From NCBI RefSeq assembly GCF_038806765.1, contig NZ_CP152389.1, forward strand, positions 248,001 through 312,000: 64,000 nucleotides of DNA. The letters run 5' to 3'. Position 1 is the stretch's first letter; every line of letters begins with the position of its first letter. Made by a program: the position numbers and the translations under genes. Source of the DNA: Mucilaginibacter sp. CSA2-8R (GTDB taxonomy: Bacteria > Bacteroidota > Bacteroidia > Sphingobacteriales > Sphingobacteriaceae). The notes under the pieces were generated by a model. That model saw only the letters and a program-made list of their open reading frames with translations. It did no database searches and was not told where the DNA came from. This document shows, one piece after another, positions 43,399 through 52,643 of this stretch.

Positions 43399-44388
43399 AT
43401 GCATAAACTACAGGCTGCAATTACCGCTGTTCATGGCTATGCACCCGACTACATACTCACCAATCACGAGCTGGAAGCCTTGGTTGATACCAACGACGAA
43501 TGGATAACCACTCGTACCGGTATTAAAGAACGCCGTATACTTAAAGGCGAAGGTACTGCCACTTCAGATTTAGCTGTACCTGCTGTAAACGGACTGCTTA
43601 AAAAACGCGGTATCAGCGCCGAAGAAATAGACCTTATCATTTTTTGTACTACCACGCCCGATATGCCTTTTCCGGCTACGGCAAATATTTTGGCCGACAA
43701 AATAGGTGCAAAAAATGCATGGGGATATGATTTACAGGCAGCCTGCTCGGGTTTTGTATTTGGTTTAGCTACCGGGGCCGCTTTTATTGAAAGTGGTAAG
43801 CACAAAAAGGTATTGGTAGTTGGCGGCGATAAAATGTCGTCGATTATTGATTATCAGGACCGTGCTACCTGCATTATATTTGGCGATGGTTGCGGTGCAG
43901 CCTTATTAGAACCCAATACCGAAGGCTACGGCGTAGTTGACTCTGTTTTAAAAAGCGATGGCTCGGGCCGGGAGTTTTTAAACATGAAGGCTGGCGGCTC
44001 ATTAAGGCCGGCAACCCACGAGACCGTTTCGGGGCGTGAGCACTATGCTTTCCAGGAAGGTAAAACCGTATTTAAATTTGCTGTAACCAACATGGCCAAC
44101 GTAGCGGCCGAAATTATGGAACGCAACAACCTGGTAGCTGATGATGTAGCATGGCTGGTTCCGCACCAGGCTAACAAGCGCATTATTGATGCTACGGCTA
44201 GCCGTATGGGCATCAGCGACGAAAAGGTAGTCATCAACATTGAGCGTTACGGCAATACCACCAATGGTACCATACCGCTTTGCCTTTGGGAATGGGAGAG
44301 CAAATTTAAGAAAGGCGATAACATTGTACTGGCAGCCTTTGGCGGCGGTTTCACCTGGGGATCCCTTTACTTAAAATGGGCCTACTAA
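43399..44388 (+). CDS. fabH: 3-oxoacyl-ACP synthase III
   Basis: KAS III condenses acetyl-CoA with malonyl-ACP to start fatty-acid synthesis. The 329 residues have catalytic Cys in LQAACSGFVFG, His in LVPHQANKRI, and Asn in ERYGNTTNGTIP. The N-terminus HGYAPDYILTNHELE and TRTGIKERRIL are family-typical. 72 nt separates it from accB. Confidence 0.97.
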   Translation: MHKLQAAITAVHGYAPDYILTNHELEALVDTNDEWITTRTGIKERRILKGEGTATSDLAVPAVNGLLKKRGISAEEIDLIIFCTTTPDMPFPATANILADKIGAKNAWGYDLQAACSGFVFGLATGAAFIESGKHKKVLVVGGDKMSSIIDYQDRATCIIFGDGCGAALLEPNTEGYGVVDSVLKSDGSGREFLNMKAGGSLRPATHETVSGREHYAFQEGKTVFKFAVTNMANVAAEIMERNNLVADDVAWLVPHQANKRIIDATASRMGISDEKVVINIERYGNTTNGTIPLCLWEWESKFKKGDNIVLAAFGGGFTWGSLYLKWAY

Positions 44389-44460
44389 ATTTGGAACTAT
44401 TTTTATTTAATTTGTTATAACTTAGGTTTTTAAATTATCGAGAAACCACTACACCTAAAT

Positions 44461-44934
44461 ATGGATATAAAACAAATTCAGGATCTTATCCGCTTCGTTT
44501 CAAAATCTGGCGTAAACGAAGTATCCATTGAACAGAACGAATTTAAGATTACGATAAAAACCAATCAGGCACCTACCGTAGTTAATGCAACTTTGCCGGT
44601 AGCACAACCTGTATCGGCAATGCCGGCAGCTGCGGCTGTAACTGTACCTGCTTCAGCGCAAGCCGAGGCACCTGTAGCAGATGATACATCAAAATACATT
44701 ACCATTAAATCGCCGATGATTGGTACTTTCTATCGCTCATCTACTCCTGATAAACCTTCGTTTGTAAACGTGGGCGACGAAATTTCGAATGGTAGCGTGC
44801 TGTGTATTATCGAAGCCATGAAACTGTTTAACGAGATTGAATCTGAAGTTTCTGGCCGGGTGGTAAAAGTTCTCGTAGATAATTCTTCGCCGGTTGAGTA
44901 CGACCAGCCTTTGTTTTTAGTTGAACCGATGTAA
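44461..44934 (+). CDS. accB: Biotin carboxyl carrier protein of acetyl-CoA carboxylase
   Basis: Carries biotin for acetyl-CoA carboxylation. The 157 residues contain an N-terminal helix, an Ala/Pro-rich linker (residues about 45-75), and the biotinyl domain with the modified Lys in [10 protein letters not shown] near residue 121. Followed by accC. Confidence 0.97.
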   Translation: MDIKQIQDLIRFVSKSGVNEVSIEQNEFKITIKTNQAPTVVNATLPVAQPVSAMPAAAAVTVPASAQAEAPVADDTSKYITIKSPMIGTFYRSSTPDKPSFVNVGDEISNGSVLCIIEAMKLFNEIESEVSGRVVKVLVDNSSPVEYDQPLFLVEPM

Positions 44935-45027
44935 AATTGCTTAAGGCGTTATAAGGTAAATGTGCAGATGCTGTAAAAACATCTGCACATTTGCATATCA
45001 GCGCATTTTGCACATTTAAGATAGCTC

Positions 45028-46368
45028 ATGTTTAAAAAAATATTAATTGCTAACCGTGGTGAAATTGCCTTGCGTATTATTCGTACCTGTAAGGAAATGG
45101 GCATTAAAACGGTAGCCGTTTACTCAACTGCCGACCGCGACAGTTTGCACGTTCGTTTTGCCGACGAGGCTGTTTGTATTGGCCCGCCTGCCAGCCGTGA
45201 TTCTTATTTAAATATCCCGAACATCATTTCTGCAGCCGAAGTAACCAATGCTGATGCTATACATCCGGGCTATGGTTTCTTGTCTGAAAACGCAAAGTTT
45301 TCGGCCATTTGTGCTGAGTACGGCATTAAGTTTATTGGTGCCACTGCCGACCAGATTAATGATATGGGCGACAAAGCTGCTGCCAAAGCAACCATGAAAA
45401 AAGCCGGTGTGCCGACTATTCCTGGTTCTGAGGGCTTGCTGAGCGACGTAAAAGAAGGTATACAAGTAGCCAACAAAATTGGTTATCCTATTATATTGAA
45501 GGCAACTGCCGGTGGTGGTGGCCGCGGTATGCGTATTGTTTGGAACGACCTTGATTTTGAACCAGCCTGGGATTCGGCACGTGCTGAAGCCGGTGCGGCC
45601 TTCGGTAATGATGGTATTTATCTTGAAAAATACGTAGAAGATCCTCGTCATATCGAAATACAGGTGGTAGGAGATCAATACGGCAGAGTATGCCATTTAT
45701 CTGAACGAGATTGCTCTATACAGCGTCGTCACCAAAAGCTGGTCGAAGAGTCGCCTTCGCCATTCATGACTGAGAAGTTACGCCGTAAAATGGGCGAAGC
45801 TGCAGTTAAAGGCGCTAAAGCGGTAAGGTATGAAGGCGCAGGTACTATTGAGTTTTTGGTAGACAAGCACCATAATTTCTACTTTATGGAAATGAATACC
45901 CGTATACAGGTAGAGCATCCAGTTACCGAAGAGGTAATTAACGTAGACTTAATTAAAGAACAGATTAAGGTAGCGGCAGGTACGCCAATATCAGGCAAAA
46001 ATTACGAGCCTACAATGCATGCCATCGAATGCCGTATCAACGCTGAGGATCCGTTCAATAATTTCCGTCCTTCGCCGGGTAAAATTACCAACTTCCATTC
46101 GCCGGGCGGCCATGGGGTAAGGGTAGATACACACGTATACAGTGGTTATGTAATTCCGCCAAATTACGACTCAATGATTGCCAAGCTGATTTGTGTAGCG
46201 CAAACCCGCGAGGAAGCGTTAAACACCATGGAACGGGCTTTAAGCGAGTTTGTGATTGAAGGTATCAAAACTACCATTCCTTTCCACCTTCAGCTGTTAA
46301 AAGATCCTAACTTTAGAGCAGGTAATTTTACCACTAAATTTATGGAGACTTTTGAGATAGCCGAGTAA
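45028..46368 (+). CDS. accC: Biotin carboxylase subunit of acetyl-CoA carboxylase
   Basis: ATP-grasp enzyme that carboxylates the biotin of AccB. The 446 residues have the N-terminal [30 protein letters not shown], the Gly-rich ATP lid [28 protein letters not shown], and [14 protein letters not shown]. The C-terminal biotin carboxylase domain is complete. A terminator follows. Confidence 0.98.
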   Translation: MFKKILIANRGEIALRIIRTCKEMGIKTVAVYSTADRDSLHVRFADEAVCIGPPASRDSYLNIPNIISAAEVTNADAIHPGYGFLSENAKFSAICAEYGIKFIGATADQINDMGDKAAAKATMKKAGVPTIPGSEGLLSDVKEGIQVANKIGYPIILKATAGGGGRGMRIVWNDLDFEPAWDSARAEAGAAFGNDGIYLEKYVEDPRHIEIQVVGDQYGRVCHLSERDCSIQRRHQKLVEESPSPFMTEKLRRKMGEAAVKGAKAVRYEGAGTIEFLVDKHHNFYFMEMNTRIQVEHPVTEEVINVDLIKEQIKVAAGTPISGKNYEPTMHAIECRINAEDPFNNFRPSPGKITNFHSPGGHGVRVDTHVYSGYVIPPNYDSMIAKLICVAQTREEALNTMERALSEFVIEGIKTTIPFHLQLLKDPNFRAGNFTTKFMETFEIAE

Positions 46369-46396
46369 GTACAACTTACAGGAGAAAAATTATATC

Positions 46397-46430
46397 AATA
46401 CCATTCTTTATTTACAGAATGGTATTTTTG
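46397..46430 (+). terminator. Terminator after accC, overlapping a tatC promoter element
   Basis: An 11-bp stem (aataccattct, 46397-46407, with 46416-46426) with an 8-nt loop and a T run. The 3' arm and T run contain TATTTTTG (46423-46430), a -7 promoter match for tatC. Confidence 0.75.
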
Positions 46431-46440
46431 TTTGCAGTAC

Positions 46441-47325
46441 ATGAGCGATAATAAGATAGTAAAAGCAATTAAGGAAAAGAGTAAAGATCTCGAAGTAGAA
46501 ATGTCGTTTTTCGACCATATCGAAGTGCTTAGGTGGCACCTCATCCGGTCGTGCATTGCTATTCTCGTGTTTACCATATTAGCTTTTGTTTATTACGACT
46601 GGGTTTTCGATACCGTAATTATGGGTCCTAAAAAGCCTGATTTTTGGACGTATCGTATGCTGTGTAAACTGGGCGATTATTTGCATCGTCCCGGTTTTTG
46701 TATTACTAAAATCCCTGGAAAGATCATTAATACCGAGATGGCCGGGCAGTTTACGCTCGAAATTAATTCTGCCCTGATTATTGGTATCACCCTTGGGTTT
46801 CCTTACCTGTTGTGGGAGATCTGGCGCTTTATTAAGCCGGCACTTCATGAAAGTGAGCGCAAAGCAGCATCCGGCTTTGTATTATATGCCTCACTTTTGT
46901 TTATTTTAGGGATTTTATTTGGTTATTACATCATCGCTCCTGAGTCTATCAGCTTTTTGGCTAACTTAAGCGTGAGCGACCAGATAGAAAATACATTCAC
47001 CGTAGACTCTTACCTGTCATCTGTAGCTACTTTAACACTGGCGACAGGCGTGGTATTCCAACTACCGATGATTGTGCACATCCTATCAAGCATTGGTTTG
47101 CTTACGCCTAAACTAATGCGTGCAGGCAGGCGTTACGCCATTGTGGGCATCCTGATTATTTCTGCCGTTATCACCCCAACGCCCGATATGCTTACCATGT
47201 GTATTGTGAGCGTACCACTGTTTATATTATATGAAGTGGGTATTGTGGTAGCCGGTCGGGTAGAAAAACGTAAGCTAAAAAAGCACAACGAATTAATGCT
47301 CAAAAAAGATCAAGATAGTGCTTAA
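46441..47325 (+). CDS. tatC: Sec-independent protein translocase TatC
   Basis: The twin-arginine signal receptor of the Tat pathway, an inner-membrane protein with six membrane segments. The 294 residues include the cytoplasmic N-terminus with MSFFDHIEVLRWHLIRS and the conserved Glu in LWEIWRFIKPALHESERK. The ATG at 46441 is used; a TTG nine bases upstream is not. TatA is not adjacent. One Tat substrate is encoded at 19413-20831. Confidence 0.95.
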   Translation: MSDNKIVKAIKEKSKDLEVEMSFFDHIEVLRWHLIRSCIAILVFTILAFVYYDWVFDTVIMGPKKPDFWTYRMLCKLGDYLHRPGFCITKIPGKIINTEMAGQFTLEINSALIIGITLGFPYLLWEIWRFIKPALHESERKAASGFVLYASLLFILGILFGYYIIAPESISFLANLSVSDQIENTFTVDSYLSSVATLTLATGVVFQLPMIVHILSSIGLLTPKLMRAGRRYAIVGILIISAVITPTPDMLTMCIVSVPLFILYEVGIVVAGRVEKRKLKKHNELMLKKDQDSA

Positions 47326-47357
47326 CGGAATGCACCAATTGATTTTAACTTATACCA

Positions 47358-47792
47358 ATGAATAAAGATTTAAAAATAGCCATCGGTGCAGACCATGCAG
47401 GCTTTACTTATAAGGAGGCGTTGTTAAAATGGCTTCCGCAAATTACCGTTAAAGATTTTGGCACTTTCTCACCCGAGTCTACTGATTACCCTGATTTTGC
47501 CCATCCGGTGGCTGCGGCAGTTGAGAGTGGTGAATTTGATTTTGGTATTCTGGTTTGCGGTAGTGCCAATGGTGTAGCCATCACTGCCAATAAACACGCT
47601 GGTATACGTGCTGCTATTTGCTGGCAAACCGAACTGGCCAGCTTAGCCCGCAGGCATAATAATGCCAATATTGTATGTATCCCCGAGCGTTTTATTTCGT
47701 TGGATGATGCCAAGGCTATCGTCGAAACCTTTTTGTCTACCGAGTTTGAAGGCGGCCGCCATGCAACCCGCGTGGGCAAAATGTCCTGCTAA
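47358..47792 (+). CDS. rpiB: RpiB/LacA/LacB family sugar-phosphate isomerase
   Basis: Interconverts ribose 5-phosphate and ribulose 5-phosphate (or allose/galactose analogues). The 144 residues match RpiB length and carry the IGADHAGF start, the catalytic Cys in VCGSANGVAITANKH, and the basic RRHNNANIVCIPER. 32 nt after tatC. Confidence 0.93.
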   Translation: MNKDLKIAIGADHAGFTYKEALLKWLPQITVKDFGTFSPESTDYPDFAHPVAAAVESGEFDFGILVCGSANGVAITANKHAGIRAAICWQTELASLARRHNNANIVCIPERFISLDDAKAIVETFLSTEFEGGRHATRVGKMSC

Positions 47793-47868
47793 ACTCAGTC
47801 ACATATTTGTTGCTTATCTGCTATGGCGGGTTTGCTTATCTTGCAGCTTGTAATCGGTTAATTTAAAC

Positions 47869-49482
47869 ATGAAGAAGTCTATGTTAAGTAGTGTGGCTTT
47901 ATTGGCTGCACTTGGGGCATGTGCCCAAAAAAATGCAACTGCCGTTAAATACGCGCAGGTTATCAGCGTTGAAGATGCCAAAAAACAACTCACTATCATT
48001 GCCTCGGATGCGATGGAAGGCCGCGAAACCGGCAAACCCGGGGCAGACAGGGCGGCAGCCTATTTAGCAGGCGAGTATAAAAAGATTGGCCTGTTACCTG
48101 CTAATAAAGGCTCTTACTTTTTAGATATCCCTTTAACCAATACCATTTTTAACTTCAAATCTTTTGCGGTTAATGGCCATGCGCTAACTTACGGAGCAGA
48201 TTACACTGTGGCTGGCGGTAATGGTACACAAAATATTAAAGGTGCCGAAGTAGTATTTGTAGGTTATGGTACTGAGGCTGAAGTTGGCAGCGCCGACCTG
48301 ACCGGTAAAATTGTAATGGTGATAGGCGAACCTAAACCGGGCACCCCTGCACCCGACCCTGCCCAGCAACGTCGCGGCGGTATGGGGATGATGAGCGCTG
48401 TTCGCAGCAAAAGCCCGGCTTTAATACTGTCAGTAAACACTGTACGTCCGGGTATGGGCGGCAAAACAGCCGAGCGTATGAGCCTAAAGCGTGATGCACA
48501 GCCAGGACAACGCCCAGGTGAAGGTGCTTTAATACCTAATAACGGACAGGGAGCCAATACAAGACCTAATACGCCAAGAGCATTGTCTGTTACTATCAGC
48601 CCTGCAGTGGCCGATCAGATTATAAAAACATCAGGTAAAACTTACGAGGCTTTAAAAGCGGCGGCCGCACAAGCTACAGTTGCTGCACAAACTATTAAAG
48701 CCGATGTTGCTGCCGATTATGAAACTGAAGTAAAAGATGCCAAGGCAGTAGACATTGTTGCTTATATGCCCGGCTCTGACCCTAAATTAAAAGATGAGGT
48801 ATTAGTTTTTTCTGCCCATTATGACCATATTGGTATGCTGCCTGAGGGTACTCCTGGTGATCGTATTAACAACGGTGCGGATGACGATGGGTCAGGTACT
48901 ACTGGTATTTTGGAGATTGCCCGTGCTTTCAGTGCTGCAAAAAAAGCTGGTAAAGGTCCCCGTCGTACAGTGCTATTTTTAGGTAATGTGGGAGAGGAGA
49001 AAGGTTTATTAGGTTCTGAATATTATTCAGAGCATCCAGTATTCCCGATGGCTAATACTGTTGCCGATTTAAATATAGATATGATTGGTCGCCGTGATCC
49101 GGCTCATAAAGATTCGCCTGATTATTGTTATTTGATTGGATCAGACAAGTTAAGCACTACACTTCATAAAATAAGCGAAAGTGCTAACAGTACCTATACC
49201 AACCTGGCAGTTGATTATAAATACAATGATCCTAACGATCCGGAGCGTATCTATTACCGGTCAGATCATTACAATTTTGCTAAACACAATGTGCCTATCA
49301 TTTTCTATTTTGATGGTGTGCACGAAGATTATCACCGTGTAAGTGACGAGGTAAGTAAAATTGATTTTCCGTTACTGGTAAAACGTGCCCAACTGGTGTT
49401 TTATACCGGATGGGATTTAGCTAACCGCGATACCCGCCCTGTGGTTGACGTAACCAATAACATGCCGGCTACCCGACAATAA
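47869..49482 (+). CDS. M28 family zinc peptidase, lipoprotein
   Basis: A 537-residue secreted aminopeptidase-like protein. The signal peptide ends in the lipobox LGAC (Cys18). The N-terminal part contains a protease-associated (PA) domain, and the M28 domain carries the di-zinc motifs FSAHYDHIG (His), NNGADDDGSGTTG (Asp), NVGEEKGLLGSEY (Glu-Glu), IDMIGRRD (Asp) and SDHYNFAKHN (His). All five ligands are present, so it is probably active. Outer-membrane or periplasmic lipoprotein; substrate unknown. Confidence 0.92.
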   Translation: MKKSMLSSVALLAALGACAQKNATAVKYAQVISVEDAKKQLTIIASDAMEGRETGKPGADRAAAYLAGEYKKIGLLPANKGSYFLDIPLTNTIFNFKSFAVNGHALTYGADYTVAGGNGTQNIKGAEVVFVGYGTEAEVGSADLTGKIVMVIGEPKPGTPAPDPAQQRRGGMGMMSAVRSKSPALILSVNTVRPGMGGKTAERMSLKRDAQPGQRPGEGALIPNNGQGANTRPNTPRALSVTISPAVADQIIKTSGKTYEALKAAAAQATVAAQTIKADVAADYETEVKDAKAVDIVAYMPGSDPKLKDEVLVFSAHYDHIGMLPEGTPGDRINNGADDDGSGTTGILEIARAFSAAKKAGKGPRRTVLFLGNVGEEKGLLGSEYYSEHPVFPMANTVADLNIDMIGRRDPAHKDSPDYCYLIGSDKLSTTLHKISESANSTYTNLAVDYKYNDPNDPERIYYRSDHYNFAKHNVPIIFYFDGVHEDYHRVSDEVSKIDFPLLVKRAQLVFYTGWDLANRDTRPVVDVTNNMPATRQ

Positions 49483-49504
49483 TTATCATAATTGTATAAA
49501 ATGT

Positions 49505-49550
49505 AAAAAACAAGCGCTGTGCATATTCTGCATGGCGCTTGTTTTTTATA
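49505..49550 (+). terminator. Terminator after the M28 peptidase gene
   Basis: Arms around aaaaaacaagcgc and gcgcttgtttttt form a stem of about 18 bp with two wobbles and a T tract. Confidence 0.88.
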
Positions 49551-49653
49551 CCAAACTTAATATGTTAATAAATTATTAATACTTAACGGTGCTTTATGCA
49601 CACATTTGGGTGCTTTATTCATTCTTATATTTATTATTCATTTAATCGCTCAT

Positions 49654-49661
49654 TATATTTG
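49654..49661 (+). promoter_or_regulatory. -7 promoter element of the LutB-like gene
   Basis: TATATTTG lies 5 nt before the ATG at 49667, implying a leaderless transcript. Confidence 0.55.
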
Positions 49662-49666
49662 CTTGC

Positions 49667-51058
49667 ATGGGAAGTACGGCTGAGAAATTTTTGGAAGATT
49701 CGGAAGTAAAGGCGTTCGAGCCCGACCATAGGCGTATCATTAACTACAACATGGGTAAGTATCATGCGGCAGTTACCCGTGGTACGGCGCGTTTGGTAAA
49801 TTTAGAAACGGCGAAGCGTAAAGCACACGTAGTTAAATGGCGGGTGATGGAAAATCTGGATAAGTTTTTACCCGAGTTTGAAGCTAATTTTCAGCGCCGT
49901 GGCGGTAAAGTAATCTGGGCAAATGATGTTGCTGAGGCCCAGCAGGAAATACTTAGCATTTTGGAAAGAGCTGGTGCCCGTAAAGTGGTGAAATCGAAGA
50001 CCATGGCCACTGAGGAAATTGATTTAAATGAATTTCTGAAACTCAATAATATAGAGTCGCTCGAAACGGATTTAGGTGAGTACATTGTACAGTTACTGGA
50101 GCAAAAGCCTTACCATATTGTAACGCCGGCTATGCACCTCTCTAAAGAAGATATTGCCAAGCTGTTTAATGAGCGTTTTGGCACACCTATAGATGCTACG
50201 CCCGAGCAGCTGGCCGCCAAGGCTCGCGAGCTACTGCGCGAAAAGTATCTGCAGGCAGATGTAGGCATCACCGGCGCAAACTTTTTGATTGCCGATACCG
50301 GTGGCGTAGCCTTAAGCGAAAATGAAGGTAACACCCGCTTAAATACCACCTTTCCCAAAATACACATAGCCATTGTAGGTATCGAAAAAATAATACCATC
50401 TATGGCCGATTTAGACTTGTTTTGGCCCTTACTGTCCACACACGGAACGGGGCAGAACCTGACGGTTTACAATACTGTCCTGACCGGCCCGAGACAGCCC
50501 GGCGAAACTGATGGCCCGGAGGAAATGTATGTGATATTGCTTGACAATGGCCGTACTGATTTGCTGGCTCAAAAAGATCAGCGGCAGGGGCTGTACTGTA
50601 TTCGTTGCGGCGCTTGTTTAAATGCCTGCCCTGTGTATCAAAATGTAGGTGGCCATACCTATAACACTACTTATAGCGGCCCAATAGGCTCGGTAATCAC
50701 CCCGCACATGAAGGGGATGGAAGAGTTTAAGCACCTGAGCTATGCATCGAGCTTGTGCGGCCGCTGTACAGAAGTTTGCCCGGTTAAAATAGATATTCAT
50801 AAAATGTTGCTGCTTAACCGGCGCGATGCTGTAAAGAGCGACATTGTAAGCACACCCGAAAAGTGGGGCTGGACAGCCTGGAAAACGGCAATGCAAAGCC
50901 GCAAGCTGACCGACTTTTTTGGTAGCGGAGTTAAAAACTTTTTACTTAAAAGCTTATTTAAAAAATCGTGGGGTAAATACCGCGAAATGCCGGTGGTAGC
51001 CGAAAAGTCGTTTGCTCAACGCTGGGCCGAAAAAACTGGGCCTGCCGAAAAAGATTAA
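49667..51058 (+). CDS. LutB-type lactate utilisation iron-sulphur protein
   Basis: A 463-residue protein of the LutB/YkgF family, in which an LUD (lactate utilisation) domain is fused to a double 4Fe-4S ferredoxin-type domain. The LUD part spans about residues 60-300; the two clusters are bound by CIRCGACLNACPVYQ and CGRCTEVCPVKI. In LutABC it oxidises L-lactate with LutA and LutC; those genes are absent from this window. The final 60 residues are basic and helical. Two nucleotides separate its stop from the next start. Confidence 0.9.
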   Translation: MGSTAEKFLEDSEVKAFEPDHRRIINYNMGKYHAAVTRGTARLVNLETAKRKAHVVKWRVMENLDKFLPEFEANFQRRGGKVIWANDVAEAQQEILSILERAGARKVVKSKTMATEEIDLNEFLKLNNIESLETDLGEYIVQLLEQKPYHIVTPAMHLSKEDIAKLFNERFGTPIDATPEQLAAKARELLREKYLQADVGITGANFLIADTGGVALSENEGNTRLNTTFPKIHIAIVGIEKIIPSMADLDLFWPLLSTHGTGQNLTVYNTVLTGPRQPGETDGPEEMYVILLDNGRTDLLAQKDQRQGLYCIRCGACLNACPVYQNVGGHTYNTTYSGPIGSVITPHMKGMEEFKHLSYASSLCGRCTEVCPVKIDIHKMLLLNRRDAVKSDIVSTPEKWGWTAWKTAMQSRKLTDFFGSGVKNFLLKSLFKKSWGKYREMPVVAEKSFAQRWAEKTGPAEKD

Positions 51059-51059
51059 T

Positions 51060-51641
51060 ATGAGAAAAGTAATATTAAACCTCGCGGTAAGCCTCGATGG
51101 TTTTATTGAAGGCCCTAACGGCGAATTTGATTGGTGCCTGAATGACCAAGACTACGGTATGGCCGAGTTTTTTTTTGATACCAACACTGTTTTTATCGGT
51201 CGCAAAAGTTACGAGCTGGTAGCTGGTTTGGAAGATCAGTACTTTCCGGGCATTGACAAAGTATGCGTATTTTCTGATACTATTACAGATGCCATGCATC
51301 CTAAAGTAGAAATTATTTCAAGTAAAAATTTTGATGAACGCGTTAATCAGATATTAGCTGATGATGAAGGCGGGCAGGTATGGTTATTTGGAGGAGCCAA
51401 TCTGTTAAATACATTTTTAGAGAAAAGGTTAGTTGCAGAAATGCTTTTGTCGGTACATCCCGTTATTTTAGGTGGCGGTAAGCCATTGTTTCAGCAACTG
51501 CAAAACAGGGTAAATTTACTGCTTGCCGGTACACAAGCCTTCGATAGTGGTTTGGTACAGTTGCGTTACACCTTGCGGCCGGAGTTTGACTATAGCATGC
51601 TGGATGCCACGTTTACCAACCCTGAACTGAACGGCTTTTAA
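51060..51641 (+). CDS. Dihydrofolate reductase family protein (RibD-C domain)
   Basis: A 193-residue member of the RibD C-terminal/DHFR-like fold family: MRKVILNLAVSLDGFIEGPN start, FIGRKSYELV, WLFGGANLLNTFLEKRLVAEM (NADPH-binding) and SVHPVILGGGKPLF. Such proteins bind NADPH but the substrate is rarely known. The ATG at 51060 aligns with the family start; an earlier in-frame TTG overlapping the LutB-like gene is rejected. Probably cotranscribed with that gene. Confidence 0.88.
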   Translation: MRKVILNLAVSLDGFIEGPNGEFDWCLNDQDYGMAEFFFDTNTVFIGRKSYELVAGLEDQYFPGIDKVCVFSDTITDAMHPKVEIISSKNFDERVNQILADDEGGQVWLFGGANLLNTFLEKRLVAEMLLSVHPVILGGGKPLFQQLQNRVNLLLAGTQAFDSGLVQLRYTLRPEFDYSMLDATFTNPELNGF

Positions 51642-51650
51642 GGCTTTACT

Positions 51651-51908
51651 ATGATGATAACATTAGAAGAAATTTACTAGGAAGACCCCACGCAACGTAT
51701 CATAGACGAAGGTGCTGACTGGAAAGCCAAGCAAATGCTGAAGGCGGGCTTGCCAATATTTCATCGTAGCGAGGAGTATCCGGAAACGATGGATAGAAAC
51801 TTATTAGTGAAAAACTACCCTAATGGAGCAAAAATGTTGGTAAAAAAAATATTGACAGAAGATTTGCACTTGCTCGAGGAGCAAATAAAGTTGTTGAACC
51901 CAAGATAG
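51651..51908 (+). pseudogene. Small gene interrupted by one in-frame TAG
   Basis: ATG at 51651 opens a frame that is stopped by TAG at 51678-51680 after nine codons and then continues open to TAG at 51906-51908. The rest (EDPTQRIIDEGADWKAKQML, RSEEYPETMDRNLL, ending ILTEDLHLLEEQ) has protein-like composition. It may be a pseudogene, a sequencing error, or a restart. Function unknown; no family recognised. Confidence 0.6.
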
Positions 51909-51954
51909 TAACTTAGATAAGTGCCTAACTCTTCCATTCTTTGAATCATTATTT

Positions 51955-52569
51955 TCAGGCAACCTCTACTAATTCAACCTCTGCTACAGGGCTAAACAAG
52001 TAAATGCGCTTGGTGGTAATCTCCACGCATCTGAAACGTTTGCGTAACTGTTCGTCTTTTCTAAATACCCGGCCATCTTTAATTTTAAAGACAGCTTTTA
52101 AAGGTAGCTTTTCGACGGTAGTAGCTGTAGCATGTGCAGCATCGTATTTGCGCAAGGCGCGGTATAAGTTTAAATCGGAGCAGCTGGAGGCTGCCGGGTT
52201 GTTCAGGTAGGCAGTTATAGCTGCAGTGATATCCGCCGGGAAAACCTGCTGCTCAAAAAATGGCTGCATCATCTTCTTAAAGTTGCTTTTCCATTCGGGG
52301 CCGTGAGGCTTAATTAAATGCTGGTGCTGATTCCAGGTATGCAGGTGGGCAAACTCGTGTACTGTAGTCACCAAAAAGGCGTAGGGGTTTAGGTTATGAT
52401 TAACGGATATACGATGCCCTTTGCCGCCAAAGGGTGGCCGATAATCACCAAATTTGCTGTTACGGCTGCGTGATATTTTAAATTCGCACTTAAAATAATC
52501 AATCCACTTGGCTACCAGCGGGGCAGCATCCGCAGGCACGTACTTCTCTAATACTTTAGTTTTATCCAC
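51955..52569 (-). CDS. SprT-like zinc metalloprotease domain protein
   Basis: A 204-residue protein with a SprT/Spartan-like domain. The zinc site is TVHEFAHLHTWNQ (HExxH) with a further His in KPHGPEWKSNFK. The C-terminal half includes a zinc-ribbon-like but cysteine-poor segment with KRFRCVEITTKRIYLF. The start is a GTG at 52569; no in-frame ATG is available nearby. SprT proteins are linked to DNA-protein crosslink repair in eukaryotes; bacterial roles are unclear. Confidence 0.85.
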   Translation of the reverse strand: MDKTKVLEKYVPADAAPLVAKWIDYFKCEFKISRSRNSKFGDYRPPFGGKGHRISVNHNLNPYAFLVTTVHEFAHLHTWNQHQHLIKPHGPEWKSNFKKMMQPFFEQQVFPADITAAITAYLNNPAASSCSDLNLYRALRKYDAAHATATTVEKLPLKAVFKIKDGRVFRKDEQLRKRFRCVEITTKRIYLFSPVAEVELVEVA

Positions 52570-52643
52570 AAATACTCCTCACCAAATATAAAAGAGAGTT
52601 CAAGAAAATTCAAGTTGATTTAGCAGTCAGGAAGAATTGCTGT

